From NCBI GenBank assembly GCA_945860575.1, contig CAMAQQ010000012.1:1-14289 (forward strand): 14,289 nucleotides of DNA, given 5' to 3'. This document shows, piece after piece, positions 7,478 to 14,289 of the stretch (position 1 is the first letter of the stretch; every line of letters begins with the position of its first letter). Under the pieces are notes generated by a model. It was given only the letters and a program-made list of their open reading frames with translations, was not told where the DNA came from and did not search any database. Position numbers and translations under genes: made by a program. The stretch is from Ferrithrix thermotolerans DSM 19514 (lineage in GTDB: Bacteria; Actinomycetota; Acidimicrobiia; Acidimicrobiales; Ilumatobacteraceae).

Positions 7478-7749
7478 TCAAAGTTTCGCGACTTGCGAGA
7501 TTGAGTCTGACCTCGAACGAAGCAGAGAAGATGACCTCACAATTATCAGGAATGCTTGAACACTTTCGAGACATTGACGCTTTAGATCTCGCGGATGTTG
7601 AGCCGATGACTCGGCCTTATCCGCTCAAAAATGTGTTGCGTGAAGATGTTGTCGCGCCTTCGTTAGATCGCGATGAGGTTTTAGGTCAAGCACCGGCTGC
7701 CGAGAGTGGACGCTTTCGGGTGCCACCGACTATTGGTTTCGACGTTTAA
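7447..7749 (+). CDS. gatC: Aspartyl/glutamyl-tRNA amidotransferase subunit C
   Basis: The 100-residue product has the GatC pattern: a helical N-terminal part ending in VSRLARLSLTSNEA, then MLEHFRDIDALDLADVEPM, the conserved linker that wraps between GatA and GatB, and a C-terminal DxV segment with RFRVPPTIG. GatC stabilises the GatA-GatB complex that converts misacylated Glu-tRNA(Gln) or Asp-tRNA(Asn) to the correct aminoacyl-tRNA. The start is a GTG at 7447 inside lgt; it gives MAEKISQETVIKVSRLARL, aligned with the family N-terminus. The 31-base overlap with lgt implies coupled translation. gatA starts three bases after its TAA. Confidence 0.93.
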   Translation: MAEKISQETVIKVSRLARLSLTSNEAEKMTSQLSGMLEHFRDIDALDLADVEPMTRPYPLKNVLREDVVAPSLDRDEVLGQAPAAESGRFRVPPTIGFDV

Positions 7750-7752
7750 TAA

Positions 7753-9168
7753 ATGCAAAAACTTGCAGAAATTGTTGCTGGTGTAAGCAACGGCACATTA
7801 AGTGCAAGCGCCGTGCTCGAAGAACACTTGAAGCGAATCAGCACCAGAGAGTCTGAGATCAATGCATTTAATTTGGTCACGGCAGATCAAGCTCGGCTTG
7901 ATGCCGCAAAAATAGACGCTGATATCAAGGCTGACAAAAAAGTTGGTGCGCTTGCTGGCGTGCCAATCGCTCTCAAAGACAACATGTGCACGCGTGGAGT
8001 TGAAACAACTTGCTCGTCGAAAATCTTGCAGGGATGGAAGCCACCCTATGACGCAACTGTTGTGACGAAATTGCGCAATGCGGGTGCGGTAATCGTCGGC
8101 AAGACAAATCTCGACGAATTTGCGATGGGTTCAAGTACCGAGAACTCGGCATTTGGTCCGACGAAAAATCCACATGACATCACGCGCGTGCCTGGCGGTT
8201 CAAGTGGTGGAAGTGCCGCCGCAGTCGCCGCAGGTTTCGCTGCAGCGTCACTCGGCAGTGACACGGGTGGCAGCATTCGTCAACCTGCGGCATTGTGCGG
8301 AGTAGTTGGTGTCAAGCCAACATACGGAACAGTTTCGCGCTACGGGCTTGTTGCTTTTGCCAGCAGTCTCGATCAGATTGGACCATTTACAAGCGATGTG
8401 CGTGATGCGGCAACTTTGCTTGAAGTGATCTCGGGTCACGATCCGATGGATTCAACTTCGATTCCACAATCGGCGCTTTCGCTAGTTTCGGTGCTTGATC
8501 AAGGCGTTAAGGGCATGCGAATTGGTCGCGTCACTGATTTGCCTGAAGGTTGTGAACCAGATGTTCTTGCGCGTCTTGAAGCGGCGTTCGATGCATTGCG
8601 AAGTGCTGGCGCAACAATCGTTGATGTCAAATTGCCGTCGCTGCAGTATTGCTTGACTGCTTATTATTTAATCGCTCCTGCCGAGGCCAGTAGCAACTTG
8701 GCACGCTATGACGGTGTTCGCTACGGCAACCGAGTTGATGCTGCAGATCTCAACGCGATGTATGCCGCAACTCGTGAAGCAGGCTTTGGAGAAGAAGTGA
8801 AACGCAGAATCATGCTCGGTACATATGCCTTGTCGGCGGGTTATTACGACGCGTACTATGGCAAAGCCCTGAAAGTGCGACGACTAATTTCGGATGATTT
8901 TGCTCGCGCATACAAAGATGTCGACACGATTTTGACCCCGACTTCGCCGTCAACGGCATTCAAATTCGGCTCTAAAACCGACAACCCATTGGCGATGTAT
9001 TTATGCGATGTGTTCACGATTCCAACAAATTTGGCCGGGCACCCAGCGATGAGTGTGCCGTTTGGCGTTGGCGCCGACAAGATGCCCGTCGGCATTCAGG
9101 TTTTGGCTTCAACATTGGGCGAGCAAGCAATGTTCAAAGTCGCAGCAGAGCTCGAGCGTGCGTCATGA
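7753..9168 (+). CDS. gatA: Aspartyl/glutamyl-tRNA amidotransferase subunit A
   Basis: GatA is the glutaminase subunit: it hydrolyses Gln or Asn and channels ammonia to GatB. The 471-residue product belongs to the amidase signature family and keeps the Ser-cisSer-Lys triad: K75 in ALKDNM, S150 in PGGSSGGS, and S174 in SDTGGSIRQPA. The relative spacing of the three is identical to the K79/S154/S178 triad of Staphylococcus aureus GatA as I recall it. YGTVSRYGLVAFASSLDQIGP and late HPAMSVPFG are also family blocks. Length is typical. The ATG at 7753 follows the gatC stop by three bases without a Shine-Dalgarno, so translation is likely coupled. Its stop overlaps the gatB start (ATGA). Confidence 0.97.
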   Translation: MQKLAEIVAGVSNGTLSASAVLEEHLKRISTRESEINAFNLVTADQARLDAAKIDADIKADKKVGALAGVPIALKDNMCTRGVETTCSSKILQGWKPPYDATVVTKLRNAGAVIVGKTNLDEFAMGSSTENSAFGPTKNPHDITRVPGGSSGGSAAAVAAGFAAASLGSDTGGSIRQPAALCGVVGVKPTYGTVSRYGLVAFASSLDQIGPFTSDVRDAATLLEVISGHDPMDSTSIPQSALSLVSVLDQGVKGMRIGRVTDLPEGCEPDVLARLEAAFDALRSAGATIVDVKLPSLQYCLTAYYLIAPAEASSNLARYDGVRYGNRVDAADLNAMYAATREAGFGEEVKRRIMLGTYALSAGYYDAYYGKALKVRRLISDDFARAYKDVDTILTPTSPSTAFKFGSKTDNPLAMYLCDVFTIPTNLAGHPAMSVPFGVGADKMPVGIQVLASTLGEQAMFKVAAELERAS

Positions 9169-10604
9169 GCGAGGTTCCAGTATTGCCGAATGATTGGCAA
9201 CTAATTGTTGGTCTTGAGGTCCACGTTGAACTCGCTACGAAAACTAAAATGTTCAGTGCAAGTGCGAATCGATTCGGTGACGAGCCGAACACGAATATTG
9301 ACCCAGTTACGTTGGGATTGCCCGGTGCTTTGCCGGTTTTGAATCAACATGCAATCGAACTTGCAATGCGAATCGGTTTGGCACTTAATTGCAAAGTTCA
9401 ACCTTGCACTTTTCATCGCAAAAACTATTTTTACCCAGACTTGCCGAAGGCTTATCAAATAACTCAATACGATCATCCGCTGAATGTCGACGGGCATTTA
9501 ATGTTGCCCGGCGATGTGCGCATTGGCATCGAACGCGCCCATCTCGAGGAAGACACTGGAAAGTCAACCCACTTTGGTGGCTCATCGGGTCGTATTCATG
9601 GCAGTGACTATTCGTTGCTTGATTACAACCGCGCGGGTGTGCCGTTGGTTGAAATTGTTTCACGACCAGATATTCGAACTTCTGAACAAGCCCGCCAATA
9701 TGTTGCCGAGTTGCGCTCTATTTTGTTGGCCGTTGGCGCGAGCGACGCAAAAATGGAAGAGGGCTCGATGCGTTGCGATGTCAATGTTTCGGTGCATAAA
9801 CCCGGCACGCCATTTGGCACGCGGTGCGAAATCAAAAATGTCAATTCGATCAGATCTGTGGGCCGGGCAATTGATTATGAGTCGCGCCGACAAGTTGACT
9901 TAATCGAAAGTGGTGGCACGATTCGCCAAGAGACGCGCCACTGGGATGACTCGACTGGGCGCACCGAAACTTTGCGCACCAAAGAAGACGCCGACGACTA
10001 TAGATATTTCTTGGAGCCAGATCTAGTGCCACTCGTTCCAGACCCAGCGTGGATCGAAGCAGTTCGTGCAGCATTGCCAGTGCTGCCAGCAGCAAGACGA
10101 AAAGCATTGGCAGAACTTTGCGGTGTCGACAAAGACGGAGAATCAGCAATTGTTGTTGTTGAGCGTGGGCAAGATGATTATGTTCGTGCGGTTATTTCCG
10201 CAGGTGGTGATGCTCGCCGTGCAGTCATCTATGTGCAACAGGCGTTTGCCGAGCAAGGTGCAGCACCAAAAGTGCCGGCGAAAGATTTGGCGGCACTAAC
10301 GATTCTTGAACGCGATGCGAAAGTTACTTCGACTCAAGCAAAAACTTTGCTCACAGATTTGATTGAATCTGGCGGCGGCGATGTTGTGGCTATGGCTAAC
10401 AAGCGCGGGTTCGAGGCTCTTGACACTGCAGCACTCGAGGCGATGGTCGATGCCGCAATTGCCGCCGAGCCGGGCGCATGGCAAAAGTATTGCGACGGCG
10501 AAGAAAAAGCACTCGGGGCTCTCGTTGGCGCAATCATGAAATCGTCAAAAGGCAAAGCCGATGGCAAGGCCGCAACGGCATTATTACAAGCTAGGCGCGG
10601 TTAG
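9165..10604 (+). CDS. gatB: Aspartyl/glutamyl-tRNA amidotransferase subunit B
   Basis: GatB binds the misacylated tRNA, phosphorylates the side-chain carboxylate with ATP and amidates it. The 479-residue product has GLEVHVEL (16-23), KNYFYPDLPKAYQITQYD (86-103), RAHLEEDTGK and DYNRAGVPLVEIVSRPD, then the helical and YqeY-like tail domain that ends in MKSSKGKADGKAATALLQA. I chose the ATG at 9165. It shares ATGA with the gatA stop and gives the family N-terminus (VPVLPNDWQLIVGLEVHVEL). An upstream ATG at 9003 in the same frame would add 54 residues that lie wholly inside gatA in another frame and have no family match. The last 21 bases overlap the antisense end of the SGNH gene, and no terminator is visible there. 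With gatC and gatA it implies an indirect route to Gln-tRNA(Gln) and/or Asn-tRNA(Asn). Confidence 0.97.
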   Translation: MSEVPVLPNDWQLIVGLEVHVELATKTKMFSASANRFGDEPNTNIDPVTLGLPGALPVLNQHAIELAMRIGLALNCKVQPCTFHRKNYFYPDLPKAYQITQYDHPLNVDGHLMLPGDVRIGIERAHLEEDTGKSTHFGGSSGRIHGSDYSLLDYNRAGVPLVEIVSRPDIRTSEQARQYVAELRSILLAVGASDAKMEEGSMRCDVNVSVHKPGTPFGTRCEIKNVNSIRSVGRAIDYESRRQVDLIESGGTIRQETRHWDDSTGRTETLRTKEDADDYRYFLEPDLVPLVPDPAWIEAVRAALPVLPAARRKALAELCGVDKDGESAIVVVERGQDDYVRAVISAGGDARRAVIYVQQAFAEQGAAPKVPAKDLAALTILERDAKVTSTQAKTLLTDLIESGGGDVVAMANKRGFEALDTAALEAMVDAAIAAEPGAWQKYCDGEEKALGALVGAIMKSSKGKADGKAATALLQARRG

Positions 10605-11642
10605 TTTAAAGATTTCAGCGGCAAGGATCTCTGTTCCGACTGAGTTGATATGGGCTTGGTCTAGAAACACACTCGTATCGGTTTCATTGAAAACATTAAT
10701 TGTTGAGGCGGCAAAGTCAGGATTAATGAGAGATGTAAATTCTTTATATCCAAATTTATAAAGTATTTCGAGTTTTTGACCGAAAGTTTTTCGAAGTCCA
10801 AGTTCATAGTTATTTGGATATCTCTTAAGATGGAGTACTGGTTCTAATATCGCCTTAAATCTGATATTTCTTGAGATTGCCCAAATATTAATTTCTTCAA
10901 GGATCGCAATTTTCTGCCTAGCGGTAATTTTTGAATGATTCCTCCAGCTAGACCGTGCCAATAGACGGTGGATTGTTCGCATTAAAAGCGAGTATTCACC
11001 CAGTCTTCTCATAATTTTCAAAATGTTCATTTCATAGAGTGGGTAGGTATCAAGGCCGACATCATTGATTCCAAACAGAATAACGATCGTGTCGCCTTGG
11101 TTGAAAATATGCTCAATTGCCAGAATCCGGGCGAAGTTATTTTCTATAGTGGCGCCGCTTACGCCATAATTGCGAACTGACCAGTCGTACCCTAAATCGG
11201 CGAATAACTTTTGAAGATTTGAAGCTGTGGTCTTATTGTTCGGCACTTCAAAATTATGGAGAGTTGAGCTTCCAAAGAGATAATAATTGTGCTTCGAAAA
11301 TTTGGGGCCGAACAAAGTTGTTCGTAGATTGTCTTCTACTGAAAATAGTTTTCCATCACAATTCTTGGCGACTAGGTACCTATCACCTAAATGATTGGTC
11401 ATTTTGATACCGGATCTGTCTTTAGTGAGACTTTGCATCTCGTGCCAGAATTCTTGGGTTAAATAGTCGCTTGTGAGATGGGGCTCAAGTTTGCTTATTT
11501 TTTCAAAATCATAAAATCTGGAACTCTGAGGTTTCGTGCTTGGGTCCCGACTAAAAGCCCAACTACCATGCCAAAGCCTCATAAAAAGCTCTAAAAGGGT
11601 CACCGTAATCAGGATGAGTGCAGTGGTCTCACCAAATTGCAT
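10584..11642 (-). CDS. SGNH/GDSL-type hydrolase, membrane-anchored, probably acquired
   Basis: The 352-residue product has one N-terminal hydrophobic span (about 7-24), suggesting a signal anchor with the rest outside the membrane. The SGNH blocks are readable in order: LFGSSTLHN with S126 as nucleophile candidate (GSS in place of GDS), NYGVSGAT (G160 or G163), LFGIND with N193, and DQAHINSVG with D328 and H331. That set predicts an ester hydrolase, for example acting on acetylated glycans or lipids; the substrate is not identifiable. Base composition is unlike its neighbours: I counted 132 G+C in 360 bases at 10741-11100 (about 37%), against 30 of 60 at 9781-9840 in gatB and 34 of 60 at 13021-13080 in ilvD. 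It is convergent with gatB and its last codons lie antisense to the gatB 3' end. The ATG at 11642 is the only plausible start; the upstream ATGs at 11649 and 11652 are out of frame. Confidence 0.8.
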   Translation of the reverse strand: MQFGETTALILITVTLLELFMRLWHGSWAFSRDPSTKPQSSRFYDFEKISKLEPHLTSDYLTQEFWHEMQSLTKDRSGIKMTNHLGDRYLVAKNCDGKLFSVEDNLRTTLFGPKFSKHNYYLFGSSTLHNFEVPNNKTTASNLQKLFADLGYDWSVRNYGVSGATIENNFARILAIEHIFNQGDTIVILFGINDVGLDTYPLYEMNILKIMRRLGEYSLLMRTIHRLLARSSWRNHSKITARQKIAILEEINIWAISRNIRFKAILEPVLHLKRYPNNYELGLRKTFGQKLEILYKFGYKEFTSLINPDFAASTINVFNETDTSVFLDQAHINSVGTEILAAEIFKLTAPSL

Positions 11643-11736
11643 ATTTCATCATCAAACTAACACGAGTGTGACCAGTCAAAGTTGCTATAGCAGTCCCGGA
11701 GTTTAAATGGGTAAAATGAGTATTAATGCGAGCGAT

Positions 11737-11765
11737 TTGGAAATAATGTTAGGCTAGCCTAACAT
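11737..11765 (+). promoter_or_regulatory. Predicted ftr1 promoter overlapping iron box 1
   Basis: TTGGAA (11737-11742) and TAACAT (11760-11765) are 17 bases apart and each match four of six sigma-70-type consensus positions (TTGACA, TATAAT). The -10 hexamer is the right end of the first operator palindrome, so a bound repressor would block polymerase. The predicted transcription start, near 11772, falls inside the second operator. Moderate matches only. Confidence 0.45.
11746..11765. promoter_or_regulatory. DtxR/IdeR-type iron box 1 (perfect 20-base palindrome)
   Basis: ATGTTAGGCT is followed directly by its exact reverse complement, giving a perfect 20-base palindrome. Aligned from 11749 to the 19-base DtxR/IdeR iron-box consensus (TTAGGTTAGSCTAACCTAA), 15 of 19 positions agree. 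Position between the -35 and -10 of an iron permease gene fits classical Fe(II)-dependent repression. The regulator gene is not in the window. Confidence 0.82.
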
Positions 11766-11785
11766 GTGTCAGGTAAGCCTAACAT
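11766..11785. promoter_or_regulatory. DtxR/IdeR-type iron box 2 (imperfect)
   Basis: The right half-site AGCCTAACAT (11776-11785) is identical to that of box 1, while the left half (11766-11775) keeps six of ten positions. The frame 11769-11787 agrees with the iron-box consensus at 14 of 19 positions. The centres of the two boxes are exactly 20 bases apart, about two helical turns, so two repressor complexes could sit on the same DNA face. Confidence 0.7.
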
Positions 11786-11795
11786 TTTAACTATC

Positions 11796-11801
11796 AAAGG
11801 A
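11796..11801 (+). promoter_or_regulatory. Ribosome binding site of ftr1
   Basis: AAAGGA stands eight bases before the ATG at 11810 and fixes that start; the gene has the best Shine-Dalgarno on the right side of the window. Confidence 0.65.
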
Positions 11802-11809
11802 TCAAAGTC

Positions 11810-12628
11810 ATGGGTTCAAGTTTCTTAATCACATTGCGCGAAGGTCTTGAGGCATCGCTCGTTATTTCAATTTTGCTGACTTATCTCGTCAAAACTAATC
11901 GTGGCGATGAAAGTAAATCAGTTTGGCTAGGCGCGATTGCTGCGACTATCGCGTGCCTTGTTGTTGGCATTGCTGTTTATATTCTCGTCGATGGTCTAAA
12001 CGGCAAAGTTGAATACGCAGTAGAAGGCACACTGGCACTTGCCGCGATGCTCGTGTTGACACAAATGATTTTTTGGATGCGAGCGAACGCTCGAAACATG
12101 AGTGCTGACTTGCGAAAGAAAGTTGAGACGTCATCGAAGACGGCTCTCGTGACGATTGCTTTTGTTGCTGTTGCGCGTGAAGGCTTAGAAACCGCGTTGT
12201 TTTTGTTGAGCGCAAAAACTGAAACCGCTTCCGGATCATCAGTGGTGATCGGTGGAGTGATCGGACTGCTCGTGGCAATTGCAATCGGCTTTTTCGTGTT
12301 CAAGGCAGGTAGTCGTGTAAACCTCAAGACATTTTTCAATGTCACAGCGATCTTGTTGTTGATGTTTGCGGCCGGTCTCGCAGGCAAAACTGTGCATGAA
12401 TTTCGCGAACTTCTCGGGCTTGAGACTGGATACTTGATTGAGTCAGCATGGACAATAGAGACGGGCATTTGGGCAGCAGGCGGAACTTTCTATGACTTCA
12501 TGAAAGGTTTGTTCGGCTGGCATGCAAACCCAGAGCGTTTGCGAGTCGGAGCTTATTTCGTATACCTAATCCCTGTATTGGCAATTTATTTGAAGAGTTC
12601 AAAATCGGATAAGCAACTAGTCTCTTAA
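11810..12628 (+). CDS. efeU: Ftr1/EfeU-family high-affinity iron permease
   Basis: The 272-residue membrane protein belongs to the oxidase-dependent Fe transporter family (yeast Ftr1p, bacterial EfeU). It has the two hallmark REGLE motifs, at residues 10-14 in the first span and 123-127 in the fourth, whose glutamates bind iron during transport. Hydrophobic spans lie near 5-24, 39-61, 71-90, 112-133, 145-165, 176-193 and 246-262, the seven expected. There is no N-terminal periplasmic extension, so this is the short EfeU type. Its usual partners EfeO and EfeB are not adjacent, so either they lie elsewhere or the permease works alone. Tandem iron boxes over its promoter predict expression under iron limitation. 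ilvD begins three bases after its TAA. The family call is firm; the symbol efeU is by length and motif. Confidence 0.93.
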   Translation: MGSSFLITLREGLEASLVISILLTYLVKTNRGDESKSVWLGAIAATIACLVVGIAVYILVDGLNGKVEYAVEGTLALAAMLVLTQMIFWMRANARNMSADLRKKVETSSKTALVTIAFVAVAREGLETALFLLSAKTETASGSSVVIGGVIGLLVAIAIGFFVFKAGSRVNLKTFFNVTAILLLMFAAGLAGKTVHEFRELLGLETGYLIESAWTIETGIWAAGGTFYDFMKGLFGWHANPERLRVGAYFVYLIPVLAIYLKSSKSDKQLVS

Positions 12629-12631
12629 TCT

Positions 12632-14289
12632 ATGACAGTTCGCGATGACGGTACGCCTGTAAATGTTAAACCGCGAAGTCGCGATGTAACCGACGGAATT
12701 CAAAAAGCAGCGTCGCGCGCGATGTTGCGCGCGGTCGGTCTTGGTGATGACGACTGGGTAAAGCCACAAGTAGCAATTGCCTCGTCTTGGAACGAAGTAA
12801 CACCGTGCAATATCTCTTTGAAGCGACTTGCAGCGCGCGCCAAAATTGGCGTGCGTGAAGCAGGCGGTGTTGCGCTCGAGTTCGGCACGATCACCGTTAG
12901 CGATGGCATCAGCATGGGCCACGAGGGTATGCGCGCTTCGCTTGTAAGTCGTGAAGTGATTTGCGACAGCGTTGAAACAGTGATGCACGCCGAACGTTTT
13001 GATGGGTTCGTCGGTTTGGCTGGTTGCGATAAGAGCATCCCGGCGATGTTGATGGCTGCTGCACGGCTCAATTTGCCGAGTGTCTTCGTTTATAACGGAT
13101 CAACTTTGCCTGGCGTACACAACGGCAAAAACATCGACATCACAACTGTGTTTGAAGCGATCGGTGCGTGCGCCGCCGGCAAGATGAGCGAAGATGAACT
13201 CGGTGAAATCGAGCGCGAGGCATGCCCAGGCGAAGGAGCCTGTGGCGGCATGTTTACTGCAAACACAATGTCGAGTATCGCCGAGGCGCTTGGCATGAGT
13301 TTGCCTGGCAGTGCATCGCCACCAGCAGTTGACTCTCGACGTGATGACGATGCGCAACGCGCCGGCGCGGCCGTCGTCAATTTGTTGCGTCTTGGCATTT
13401 ATCCGCGTGACATCATGACCAAGAAAGCATTCGAGAACGCAATCGCAGTTGTCAATGCACTCGGTGGCAGCACGAATGCAGTGTTGCATTTGTTGGCCAT
13501 CGCAAACGAGGCTGGCGTGCCGTTGGCGCTCGATGATTTCAATCGCATCGCAGCAAAAGTTCCGCATATTGCCGATACAAAACCTGGCGGCAAATATCAC
13601 ATGACCGATATAGATCGTGTTGGTGGAGTGCCAGTTGTGATGAAGCATTTGCTTGACGCTGGTTTGTTGCACGGTGATGTATTGACAGTTACAGGAAAGA
13701 CGATGGCTGAAAACTTGGCCGAGTTGAACCCGCCGGCGCCAGACGGCGAAGTGATTCACCCATTGTCGAATGCAATCCATGCACAAGGCGGATTAAATAT
13801 TTTGCGCGGTTCACTCGCACCAAACGGTGCAGTTGTGAAAGTTGCCGGTCTCTCGGCTGATCAAATGCACTTCGAAGGACCCGCGCGGGTTTTTGACGGC
13901 GAAGATGGTGCGATGGCGGCAATAATGTCGGGCGATATCAAACCCGGCACGGTGCTTGTGATTCGCTACGAAGGCCCGAAGGGTGGGCCCGGCATGCGCG
14001 AAATGTTGGCAATCACTGGCGCAATGAAAGGTGCAGGTCGTGGCAGTGACTGTGCGTTAATTACTGACGGTCGATTTAGCGGTGGCACGTGGGGTTTTTG
14101 CATCGGGCATGTCGCGCCAGAAGCCACCGATGGTGGGCCAATTGCATTCATTAATGATGGCGACAAAATTTTGGTTGATGTGCCGTCGCTGAAACTCGAT
14201 CTACTCGTGTCTGAAGATGAATTAGCGAAACGCCAAAAAGGCTGGAAGCCGAACCCTCCTCGCTACACGAGTGGAGTGTTGGCAAAGTT
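12632..14289 (+). CDS. ilvD: Dihydroxy-acid dehydratase, 3' end cut by window
   Basis: IlvD converts 2,3-dihydroxy-isovalerate and 2,3-dihydroxy-3-methylvalerate to the keto acid precursors of valine, leucine and isoleucine. The open frame starts at the ATG at 12632 and continues to the window edge (552 codons visible; the family has about 560-570, so only the last few residues are missing). The three Fe-S ligand cysteines are present: C59 (TPCN), C132 (GCDKS) and C204 (CPGEGACGG), as in [2Fe-2S]-type enzymes such as that of Mycobacterium tuberculosis. ITDGRFSGGTWGFCIGHVAPEA near the end is the family signature 2. No Shine-Dalgarno precedes the start, and the iron permease stop is only three bases upstream, so coupled translation or a leaderless start from TAGTCT (12618-12623) are both possible. 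Confidence 0.96.
   Translation, partial: MTVRDDGTPVNVKPRSRDVTDGIQKAASRAMLRAVGLGDDDWVKPQVAIASSWNEVTPCNISLKRLAARAKIGVREAGGVALEFGTITVSDGISMGHEGMRASLVSREVICDSVETVMHAERFDGFVGLAGCDKSIPAMLMAAARLNLPSVFVYNGSTLPGVHNGKNIDITTVFEAIGACAAGKMSEDELGEIEREACPGEGACGGMFTANTMSSIAEALGMSLPGSASPPAVDSRRDDDAQRAGAAVVNLLRLGIYPRDIMTKKAFENAIAVVNALGGSTNAVLHLLAIANEAGVPLALDDFNRIAAKVPHIADTKPGGKYHMTDIDRVGGVPVVMKHLLDAGLLHGDVLTVTGKTMAENLAELNPPAPDGEVIHPLSNAIHAQGGLNILRGSLAPNGAVVKVAGLSADQMHFEGPARVFDGEDGAMAAIMSGDIKPGTVLVIRYEGPKGGPGMREMLAITGAMKGAGRGSDCALITDGRFSGGTWGFCIGHVAPEATDGGPIAFINDGDKILVDVPSLKLDLLVSEDELAKRQKGWKPNPPRYTSGVLAK

Larger units (their letters stand above)
11643..11809. promoter_or_regulatory. Divergent intergenic region between SGNH hydrolase and ftr1
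   Basis: This is the longest non-coding stretch in the window (167 bases). The right half holds the iron-box operators and the ftr1 promoter described separately. The left half (11643-11736) is A+T-rich and should contain the SGNH promoter, but I see no convincing -35/-10 pair: a minus-strand TTGACT (about 11680-11675) has no good -10 at normal spacing. No small gene or RNA is evident. Confidence 0.5.

Noticed and set aside
9003..9164. Longer gatB starting at the ATG at 9003
   Set aside because: The extra 54 residues are read out of frame within conserved gatA sequence; the ATGA junction at 9165-9168 gives the normal GatB N-terminus.
11977..12468. Minus-strand open frame of 163 codons inside ftr1
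   Set aside because: It lies antisense to the REGLE-containing permease, has no recognisable motif and no start signals.
13100..13786. Long minus-strand open frame (228 codons) inside ilvD
   Set aside because: It is antisense to a highly conserved ilvD frame, the translation is rich in Cys, His and Arg with no domain pattern, and there is no promoter or ribosome site; a shadow of ilvD codon bias.
1..14289. tRNA, rRNA, CRISPR array, insertion sequence, toxin-antitoxin or phage genes
   Set aside because: Looked for on both strands; genes fill nearly the entire window, no intergenic gap exceeds 167 bases, and none contains a cloverleaf, repeat array or terminal inverted repeat that I can see.

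Overview
The window reads as chromosomal DNA of a high-GC-phylum actinobacterium with moderate base composition: about half G+C in the housekeeping genes, by hand counts of a few 60-base lines. The signs are IdeR/DtxR-type iron boxes, an Lgt with the actinobacterial GIWGG variant, an lgt-gatC-gatA-gatB run, and a glycosyltransferase / methyltransferase / six-hairpin ('prenyltransferase'-like) cluster that I recall as common in Actinobacteria. The overall look fits freshwater or marine Acidimicrobiia, but that placement is inference and no marker gene in the window settles it. I see no rRNA, tRNA, CRISPR array, insertion sequence or phage gene.

Left part (1-6236, minus strand): six genes packed nose to tail with overlaps or 1-43 base gaps. 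In transcription order they are an M48 HtpX-like membrane protease, an Lnt-like apolipoprotein N-acyltransferase whose catalytic Cys position is Ser, an aldose-1-epimerase-like protein, a GT4 glycosyltransferase, a class I SAM methyltransferase, and a six-hairpin protein cut by the window edge. They look like one envelope-directed operon.

Middle (6295-10604, plus strand): a 2[4Fe-4S] ferredoxin, then lgt (first lipoprotein maturation step), then gatC, gatA and gatB (Glu-tRNA(Gln)/Asp-tRNA(Asn) amidotransferase). lgt and gatC overlap by 31 bases, and gatA and gatB share an ATGA junction. The ferredoxin and htpX-like genes diverge from a 58-base gap. Two lipoprotein maturation enzymes, Lgt and the Lnt-like protein, therefore lie on opposite arms of the same locus.

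Right part: an AT-rich minus-strand SGNH hydrolase gene (10584-11642) runs convergently into the end of gatB and overlaps it by 21 bases; it looks acquired. A 167-base divergent gap holds two DtxR/IdeR-like operators exactly 20 bases apart, in front of an Ftr1/EfeU iron permease gene (11810-12628). Three bases later comes ilvD, dihydroxy-acid dehydratase, an Fe-S enzyme of branched-chain amino acid synthesis, which runs off the right edge. The layout suggests iron-responsive control of the permease and perhaps of ilvD.

I find no clearly new defence or mobile system. The observations most worth following are the Cys-to-Ser change in the Lnt-like protein inside a glycan-type operon, the ftr1-ilvD pairing behind tandem iron boxes, and the foreign-looking SGNH gene.
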